36,898 bases of DNA. Origin: Saprospiraceae bacterium (GTDB taxonomy: Bacteria > Bacteroidota > Bacteroidia > Chitinophagales > Saprospiraceae). This document shows positions 31,979 to 36,898 of the stretch, in pieces. The number at the start of each line of letters is the position of its first letter. Positions within the stretch are counted from its first letter, which is position 1. The DNA is taken from positions 1-36,898 of the forward strand of contig JADLDL010000005.1 in assembly GCA_020846655.1 (NCBI GenBank), in the 5' to 3' direction. A program made the translations under genes and the position numbers. Below the pieces are notes generated by a model that had not been told where the DNA came from, made no database searches, and was given only the letters and a program-made list of their open reading frames with translations.

Positions 31979-32731
31979 CTCCTGCTTACCCTTTTCAGTT
32001 GTTCCCGCGCTCCGGTGCCGGATACCTGCCAGCCCCGCCATTCCGCCGGCCAATTGCTCGCACAACTGGAGGCGGCCGACAGCCTGGGCATTCGCAGGTT
32101 TTGCCAGAGCTGGCAGCAAGACTTGCCGCCGAGTACACTGGATTTTATCCAGCAAAACGACACGATTCAGGCCTTATTTGACCTGTACGCCCAATTTCGG
32201 GCACTCCGCGCCGACAACTTTCCCGACGAATATTTGTCGACCTGGGATTGGATTCAGGCCTTCGATCAATCCCGGCGATACCTGCTGGTACCCGACCAGA
32301 TCACCTATGCCGTCCTGCCGGATACCAGCCTGGGCCAGGAGGAAGTCCATTCAAATTACCGCAAATTGGAGGGATTCCGGCCTCCCTTCCCACAGGCGCA
32401 GGCGCGCGTCCTGTACCTGAGTACAGCCTATCGCTGTGCGCTCGATACCTTTTTGGGTCGGGCCGGCGGCGTTTTTTACCAGCCCTACCAGCCTTCAGAC
32501 ACCCTGCACCAACGCTTGGAAAAACACTGGGACCTGTTGGGCCAATGGGTGGCGGTACACCGGAATTTTGGCTTGCTTCGTGCGCCGAATATCCGACGGA
32601 TTGACCTGAACGAAACCCTGACCCGCGCCTGCCTGCACTATTCCTTTTTTGGCAAAGGCGGGATTGCCCGATTTGAACGGCAGGGCCACCGTTGGCAACT
32701 CAAAAGCCTCGCCTTGTCGTGGATCGAATGA
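31955..32731 (+). CDS. Uncharacterised lipoprotein
   Basis: This 258-residue protein has a short signal sequence M-L-F-R-C-L-F-F-L-L-L-T-L-F-S-C, which ends in a lipobox with Cys16, so it is predicted to be lipid-anchored in the envelope. The mature part is mostly helical with many Gln, Leu and aromatic residues (T-W-D-W-I-Q-A-F-D, L-E-K-H-W-D-L-L-G-Q-W). It ends with a strand W-Q-L-K-S-L-A-L-S-W-I-E. I do not recognise the family. An earlier start at 31880 would place repeat-derived residues before the signal peptide, so the ATG at 31955 is chosen; it lies inside a hairpin. The next gene in the same direction starts 139 bases after the stop. Confidence 0.7.
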   Translation: MLFRCLFFLLLTLFSCSRAPVPDTCQPRHSAGQLLAQLEAADSLGIRRFCQSWQQDLPPSTLDFIQQNDTIQALFDLYAQFRALRADNFPDEYLSTWDWIQAFDQSRRYLLVPDQITYAVLPDTSLGQEEVHSNYRKLEGFRPPFPQAQARVLYLSTAYRCALDTFLGRAGGVFYQPYQPSDTLHQRLEKHWDLLGQWVAVHRNFGLLRAPNIRRIDLNETLTRACLHYSFFGKGGIARFERQGHRWQLKSLALSWIE

Positions 32732-32823
32732 GATTTGACTTTTTAGCCGTTCTTTTTCCAAAATTTAGCCACACGGCGCAGTTTTATTCGCTTGGAAATG
32801 CCGGACACCCCACAATTTTGCCG

Positions 32824-32831
32824 GACTTTTG
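32824..32831 (+). promoter_or_regulatory. -7-like box (GACTTTTG) before the periplasmic adaptor gene
   Basis: GACTTTTG has the AnnTTTG core and lies 39 bases before the GTG at 32871. It is a loose match. Confidence 0.35.
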
Positions 32832-32870
32832 CGCCGCAGCTTCAAACCCCGGCCATCAACGAACGACACC

Positions 32871-33926
32871 GTGAAACGTATTTTCCTCTGGATTTTTCTA
32901 CTCCTCCTGGCCGCCCTCATCGCCTGGAAACTGTATAACAACCGCCAGCAATCGAATGCCGCCACCGCCCTGGCCACCGTTGCCCGCACCCATGTGCCCG
33001 TGGAAGTGACGGCAGTGCGGCTCGACACCCTCGCCAACCACCTCGAAGCCAACGGCATTTTCCTGCCGGCCAAAGAGATGTTTGTCATCTCCGAAACACA
33101 GGGCCGCGTGCTGGAGGTGTACAAAGGCAAGGGCGAATGGGTCAACGAAGGCGACCTGATCGCCAAGATTGACGACGAACTCCTGCGCACCGAACTGGAT
33201 GCCACGCAAGCCAATATCGCCAAACTCAAAAAAGACCGGGAGCGCGTCGGCAACCTCATCGAAGGGGAAGCGATTGCTAAAAATAAAATCGAAGACCTCG
33301 AACTGGGCTTGCTGGCCGCCGAAGCCAAAGAAAAAGCGCTGAAAAAACAAATTTCCAACACGAGCATCCGGGCTACTATGACCGGCACCCTGGGCTACCG
33401 CTTCATCGAGCGCGGCAGCGTCATCGGTCCGGGCATCCAGGTCGCGCAAATCACCAACCTGGAAAAACTGTTCCTCATGGTGAAAGTAACCGAGCGCGAC
33501 GTGCTCAACGTGCGCAAAGGCCTGCCCGTCCGCGTAACCGCCGATGTGTACCCCGGCCAGCCGATCGGCGGCAAAGTCACCAACATCGGGCTTCGGGCCG
33601 ACAATGCCTTCAACTACGACGTCGAAATCGAAGTACCCAACCCCAAAAACGCACCCTTGCGCGCCGGTATGCATGCCCAGGCCTCTTTTACCTTCAATGC
33701 CAACCGCCAGGGCCTCACCCTGCCGCGCAAGGCCATTGCCGGCAGCCTGCAAGACGGCAAGGTGTATGTGGTCAAAGACAGCACCGCCGAATTGCGCCAT
33801 GTGACGCTCGGCGGCGTCTACGGCGATCGCGTGGAAGTGCTCGGCGGCCTCGAAAAAGGCGAACGCGTGGTGGTCACCGGGCAGATGAACCTGGCCGACG
33901 GCGCCACTGTGGAAGTGGTGGACTAA
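32871..33926 (+). CDS. RND-type efflux periplasmic adaptor (membrane fusion) protein
   Basis: This 351-residue protein has an N-terminal membrane anchor (K-R-I-F-L-W-I-F-L-L-L-L-A-A-L-I-A-W). A biotinyl-lipoyl-like half (E-T-Q-G-R-V-L-E-V-Y-K-G-K-G-E-W-V-N-E-G-D-L) follows, then a helical hairpin (A-T-Q-A-N-I-A-K-L-K-K-D-R-E-R-V) and the second lipoyl half (T-S-I-R-A-T-M-T-G-T-L-G). The beta-barrel and membrane-proximal domains close the protein (T-G-Q-M-N-L-A-D-G-A-T-V-E-V-V). Such proteins bridge an inner-membrane RND pump and an outer-membrane channel. The start is the GTG at 32871; a TTG at 32829 is less likely. The usual RND pump gene does not follow; the next gene is convergent, 26 bases after the stop, so the partner must be encoded elsewhere. 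Confidence 0.9.
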   Translation: MKRIFLWIFLLLLAALIAWKLYNNRQQSNAATALATVARTHVPVEVTAVRLDTLANHLEANGIFLPAKEMFVISETQGRVLEVYKGKGEWVNEGDLIAKIDDELLRTELDATQANIAKLKKDRERVGNLIEGEAIAKNKIEDLELGLLAAEAKEKALKKQISNTSIRATMTGTLGYRFIERGSVIGPGIQVAQITNLEKLFLMVKVTERDVLNVRKGLPVRVTADVYPGQPIGGKVTNIGLRADNAFNYDVEIEVPNPKNAPLRAGMHAQASFTFNANRQGLTLPRKAIAGSLQDGKVYVVKDSTAELRHVTLGGVYGDRVEVLGGLEKGERVVVTGQMNLADGATVEVVD

Positions 33927-33952
33927 TTAAGTAGTCGGTTCAAAACCAGGCG

Positions 33953-34465
33953 TTATTTCCGGCCATTGCCCGGCCCGAAAGACACCGGTACCTCTACCGC
34001 CCGGAGGCGCTTGCGCGCACTCATTTTTACCCGTTTGTGTTTGAAAATCTGGTAAAAAATAAATCCGGACGCCAACCCCGTGCCCGACACGATGGCCGTG
34101 CTGGCCGTGAGTTCGTAGTTGTCGAAAGCCGCGCCCAGCAGGGAAAATCCGGCCCAGGAAGCCCCAAAAATCATGAGGGACGGCCCGATGCCGCGCACGA
34201 TCCCGGGGTACTGGAGGCGCAGGGCATCGATGTCGGCCACGCGCACCGGCTTCAGGTCGAGCGCCACGCGCTGCGAGTCCATTTGGACGTCGGTAAGGGT
34301 GGCGGTGATCCAGTCGGACTCGCCTTTCAGGCGGTAGGTGATCTCCTCGCCCAGGTAGAATTTTTCGGTGCGGGCCTTGTTGGCTTTTTCCAACTGGAGA
34401 AATTTTTGGCCGAAACCGAGGGCAGGCAGGAGCCCGGCCACTAGCAAAAGCATAAAAACGCGCAT
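33953..34465 (-). CDS. Small exported/membrane protein of unknown function
   Basis: This 170-residue protein has a signal peptide M-R-V-F-M-L-L-L-V-A-G-L-L-P-A-L-G-F-G-Q. A predicted beta-rich region (F-Y-L-G-E-E-I-T-Y-R-L-K-G and I-T-A-T-L-T-D-V-Q) follows, then two hydrophobic segments (about residues 90-105 and 115-135) and a basic C-terminus. The central region resembles proteins that describe a structural or surface parameter in other Bacteroidota, but I cannot name the family. The ATG at 34465 is selected because it opens the signal peptide; the frame is open 87 bases further upstream without one. It is convergent with the adaptor gene, and only 26 bases without a visible terminator separate the stops. 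Confidence 0.7.
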   Translation of the reverse strand: MRVFMLLLVAGLLPALGFGQKFLQLEKANKARTEKFYLGEEITYRLKGESDWITATLTDVQMDSQRVALDLKPVRVADIDALRLQYPGIVRGIGPSLMIFGASWAGFSLLGAAFDNYELTASTAIVSGTGLASGFIFYQIFKHKRVKMSARKRLRAVEVPVSFGPGNGRK

Positions 34466-34621
34466 AGGATGGTATTTTGTGCCAAACGCCGCAAACCGGT
34501 TTTTCGCGGCCTGCGGGGGTGGCAAAATGCCGGAACGCCGTAAATGTAACAAAGTGCAAGGTGCCCTGTGACTTTTCTCAGGAATCTACTTTTCTACCAC
34601 AAGAGTACGTGCCGGAGCAGT

Positions 34622-34629
34622 TATTTTTG
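34622..34629 (+). promoter_or_regulatory. -7 box (TATTTTTG) of the GH3 gene
   Basis: TATTTTTG matches TAnnTTTG and lies 17 bases before the ATG at 34647. A clear -33 element is not visible. Confidence 0.55.
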
Positions 34630-34646
34630 CCAAAACATCTTGATCC

Positions 34647-36898
34647 ATGAAAAATATACGTGCGCTTTGCTTTTTGCTCCTGGCCCTGGTTTACCTGCCG
34701 CAGGCGGCCTGGAGCCAAAAAACCTCCGTTCAAAACATCGACCGCCGGGTAGAGGAACTGCTCGCCAAAATGAACCTCGACGAAAAGATCGGGCAACTCA
34801 ACCAGGTCGTCGGCGATATCAGTACCGGCACCGATGTGCGCCAGGACAACCTGCTCAACCAAATCCGCACCGGCAAGGTGAGCAGCGTGCTGAGCCACAC
34901 CAATTTTCAAAACAAAATCACCATGCAGCGGATCGCCACCAAAGAGACGCGCCTGGGTATCCCACTGGTGTTTGGCTTTGACGTGATCCACGGCTACAAA
35001 ACCATTTTCCCGATCCCGCTGGCCCAGGCGGCTACCTGGAACCTGGCCGCCATCGAAGCCGGCGAACGCATCGCCGCCACAGAAGCGGCCGCCGACGGCC
35101 AAAACTGGGCTTTTAGCCCTATGGTCGACATCAGCCGCGACCCCCGCTGGGGCCGCGTCATGGAAGGCGCCGGCGAAGACCCCTACCTCGGCAGCCTCGT
35201 CGCTGCGGCCCGCGTGCGCGGCTTTCAGGGCGAAGACCTGAGCCTGTCCAACACCATTGCCGCCTGCACCAAACACTACGCCGGCTACGGATTTATCGAG
35301 GGCGGCCGCGACTACAACACCGTCGACATGAGCGATCAGCGCTTGCGCGAAACCGTGCTCCCGCCCTTTGAGGCTGCTGCACGGGCCGGCAGCGCCACGT
35401 TTATGAACGCTTTCAATACCCTCAACGGCGTGCCCGCCAGCATGAACAAGTACCTCGTGACCGATATTCTGCGCGGCGAATGGGCCTGGCGCGGCCTGGT
35501 GGTGAGCGACTGGGATTCCTTCGGCGAAACCATCAAACACGGCGCCGCTGAAAACGATGCTGATGCTTCCGCCAAATGCCTCACGGCCGGCAGCGACATG
35601 GATATGGCCGGCGGCACCTTCCAGCGCGGCCTCAAAAAAGCCCTGGAGCAAGGCGGCGTCACGGAAAAACAGATCGACGAAGCGGTGCGCCGGGTGCTGC
35701 GTTTCAAATTTGAACTCGGCCTCTTCGACGACCCGTTCCGCTACCTCGACCCCAAGCGCCGCGAACAAACCCTGGAAAAACCCGAATACCGCCAGGCCGC
35801 CCGCGCGATGGCCGCCGAGAGCATGGTGCTGCTCAAAAACGACGGCGGCTTGCTGCCGCTCGACCCCAAGGGCCCCTTCAAAAAAATTGCCCTGATCGGT
35901 CCGTACGCCAACAGCGTGGGCAACAAAGACTACATGAGTTTCTGGACGCTCGGCCTGGGCATGCGCGCCTACGATTCCACCAAAGTGGTCACGCCTGCCC
36001 AGGCCCTGAAGCCTGCGCTCGAAAGCCTCGGCTTCGAGGTGACCGTCACCGAAGTATGCCTCAGCGCCGCCTGCGACGAGATCGCCTACAGCACCGCCCT
36101 CAAGGCCGCCCGCGATGCCGACCTGGTGATCGCCTGCGTGGGCGAGCGCGGTTTTGATTGCGGCGAAAGCCGCTCGGTCAGCAGCCTGGAACTGCCGCGT
36201 GGCCAGGACAAACTGCTCCAGATCGTGGGCCGCAACAACAAGCCTACCGCCATGATCCTGTTCAACAGCCGCCCGCTGGTGTTTCCCTGGGCCATGGACA
36301 ACGTGCCGGCCATCCTCGTAGCCTGGCAACCCGGCTTCGAAGCCGGCAACGCCCTGGCAGACGTCCTGACCGGCAAGGTCAATCCCTCGGGCAAATTGCC
36401 CATGACCTTTCCGCGCAACACCGGCCAAATCCCGCTCTACTACAACCACCTCAACACCGGCCGGCCGCAAAGCACCCAGGGACAAATGTGGACCAGCGGC
36501 TACCTCGACGTGGCCAGTACGCCGGCCTACCCCTTCGGCTATGGCCTGAGCTATACGAGTTTTGGGTACTCCCTGATCTCGCTGAACAAAACAACGATCG
36601 CCGCCGGCGAAACCCTGGAGGTATCGGTCACGGTGACCAATTCGGGCAAAGTCAGCGGGCAGGAAGTGGTGCAGTGCTATACCCGCGACTTGTTTGGCGA
36701 TATTTCGCGGCCGGTCAAGGAATTGAAACGTTTTGAAAAAATCACGCTTGCGCCGGGCGAAAGTCGCGTCGTGACCTTCAAACTGAGCGACAAAGACCTG
36801 GCCTACTGGAACCACAAAGGCCAATACAAAGCCGATCCCGGCAAATTCAAGGTCTTCGTGGGCGGCAACTCGGCAGAAGTGCGGGAGGCCGATTTTGA
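34647..36898 (+). CDS. bglX: Glycoside hydrolase family 3 beta-glucosidase (3' end cut by window)
   Basis: About 750 residues are visible and the frame is still open at the edge (…R-E-A-D-F), very near where BglX-type enzymes end. The signal peptide is M-K-N-I-R-A-L-C-F-L-L-L-A-L ending near A-W-S-Q, so the enzyme acts in the periplasm or outside. The GH3 N-terminal barrel includes F-G-F-D-V-I-H-G-Y, D-I-S-R-D-P-R-W-G-R, E-G-A-G-E-D-P-Y-L-G and K-H-Y-A-G-Y-G. The nucleophile is Asp288 in V-V-S-D-W-D. The second domain carries G-E-R-G-F-D-C-G-E-S, where Glu507 may be the acid/base. A fibronectin-III-like C-terminal domain (P-F-G-Y-G-L-S-Y-T-S-F) follows. It hydrolyses beta-linked glucosides from the non-reducing end. 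No sus genes are adjacent. Confidence 0.93.
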   Translation, partial: MKNIRALCFLLLALVYLPQAAWSQKTSVQNIDRRVEELLAKMNLDEKIGQLNQVVGDISTGTDVRQDNLLNQIRTGKVSSVLSHTNFQNKITMQRIATKETRLGIPLVFGFDVIHGYKTIFPIPLAQAATWNLAAIEAGERIAATEAAADGQNWAFSPMVDISRDPRWGRVMEGAGEDPYLGSLVAAARVRGFQGEDLSLSNTIAACTKHYAGYGFIEGGRDYNTVDMSDQRLRETVLPPFEAAARAGSATFMNAFNTLNGVPASMNKYLVTDILRGEWAWRGLVVSDWDSFGETIKHGAAENDADASAKCLTAGSDMDMAGGTFQRGLKKALEQGGVTEKQIDEAVRRVLRFKFELGLFDDPFRYLDPKRREQTLEKPEYRQAARAMAAESMVLLKNDGGLLPLDPKGPFKKIALIGPYANSVGNKDYMSFWTLGLGMRAYDSTKVVTPAQALKPALESLGFEVTVTEVCLSAACDEIAYSTALKAARDADLVIACVGERGFDCGESRSVSSLELPRGQDKLLQIVGRNNKPTAMILFNSRPLVFPWAMDNVPAILVAWQPGFEAGNALADVLTGKVNPSGKLPMTFPRNTGQIPLYYNHLNTGRPQSTQGQMWTSGYLDVASTPAYPFGYGLSYTSFGYSLISLNKTTIAAGETLEVSVTVTNSGKVSGQEVVQCYTRDLFGDISRPVKELKRFEKITLAPGESRVVTFKLSDKDLAYWNHKGQYKADPGKFKVFVGGNSAEVREADF

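Noticed and set aside
34578-36824. Minus-strand open frame of 748 codons
   Set aside because: It is antisense to the complete GH3 beta-glucosidase and has no recognisable domain. GC-rich codon use leaves the antisense frame open.

Overview
The window is a GC-rich, gene-dense chromosomal segment of a Bacteroidota bacterium, most likely a Saprospiria (Saprospiraceae/Lewinella-like) organism. The evidence is a full-length sprA (the giant type IX secretion outer-membrane channel) directly after ruvA, which is a recurrent Bacteroidota synteny; an OMP_b-brl_3-type TonB-dependent receptor; and -7 boxes of the Bacteroidota form TAnnTTTG in front of many genes, with no convincing Shine-Dalgarno sequences. 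The genus call is inference.

Layout. 1-9850 (+): tail of an unknown gene, a DUF92 membrane protein, ruvA, and sprA, closed by a strong hairpin terminator. 10006-11262 (-): hemA. 11466-13612 (+): an EamA/DMT permease, a tiny membrane protein and purC. 13704-16092 (-): a BlaI-type repressor and an M56 (BlaR1-type) membrane peptidase carrying a long heptad-repeat stalk. 16231-20718 (+): an OmpR-type response regulator, its histidine kinase and a TonB-dependent receptor. 20790-22808 (-): a subtilisin-like protease with two SH3b domains. 22979-26803: an accessory island with an unknown protein, a small XRE regulator, a large lipoprotein whose C-terminal half is AT-rich, and another unknown protein. 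26924-28843 (+): a patatin phospholipase fused to a receiver-like domain. 28981-31851 (+): polA. 31955-33926 (+): a lipoprotein and an RND-type periplasmic adaptor. 33953-34465 (-): a small exported protein. 34647-end (+): a GH3 beta-glucosidase cut by the window edge a few residues before its expected end.

How the genes work together. Housekeeping genes (ruvA, hemA, purC, polA) alternate with envelope and signalling genes. Two regulatory units sit head to head around 16.1 kb. The BlaI/M56 pair has a tandem dyad that overlaps its own promoter. The two-component pair has 11-bp-spaced direct repeats both in front of itself and in front of the downstream TonB receptor, which suggests the regulator controls both.

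Most unusual items: the polymorphic-toxin-like lipoprotein at 24041-26011 (lipobox, Gly-rich linker, low-GC C-terminal half) next to an XRE gene with a perfect 20-bp palindrome; the patatin-receiver fusion; the BlaI-type tandem operator; and a hairpin after polA whose 3' arm contains the start codon of the next lipoprotein gene. I saw no rRNA, tRNA, CRISPR array, insertion sequence or complete prophage, and no gene-free stretch longer than 300 bases.
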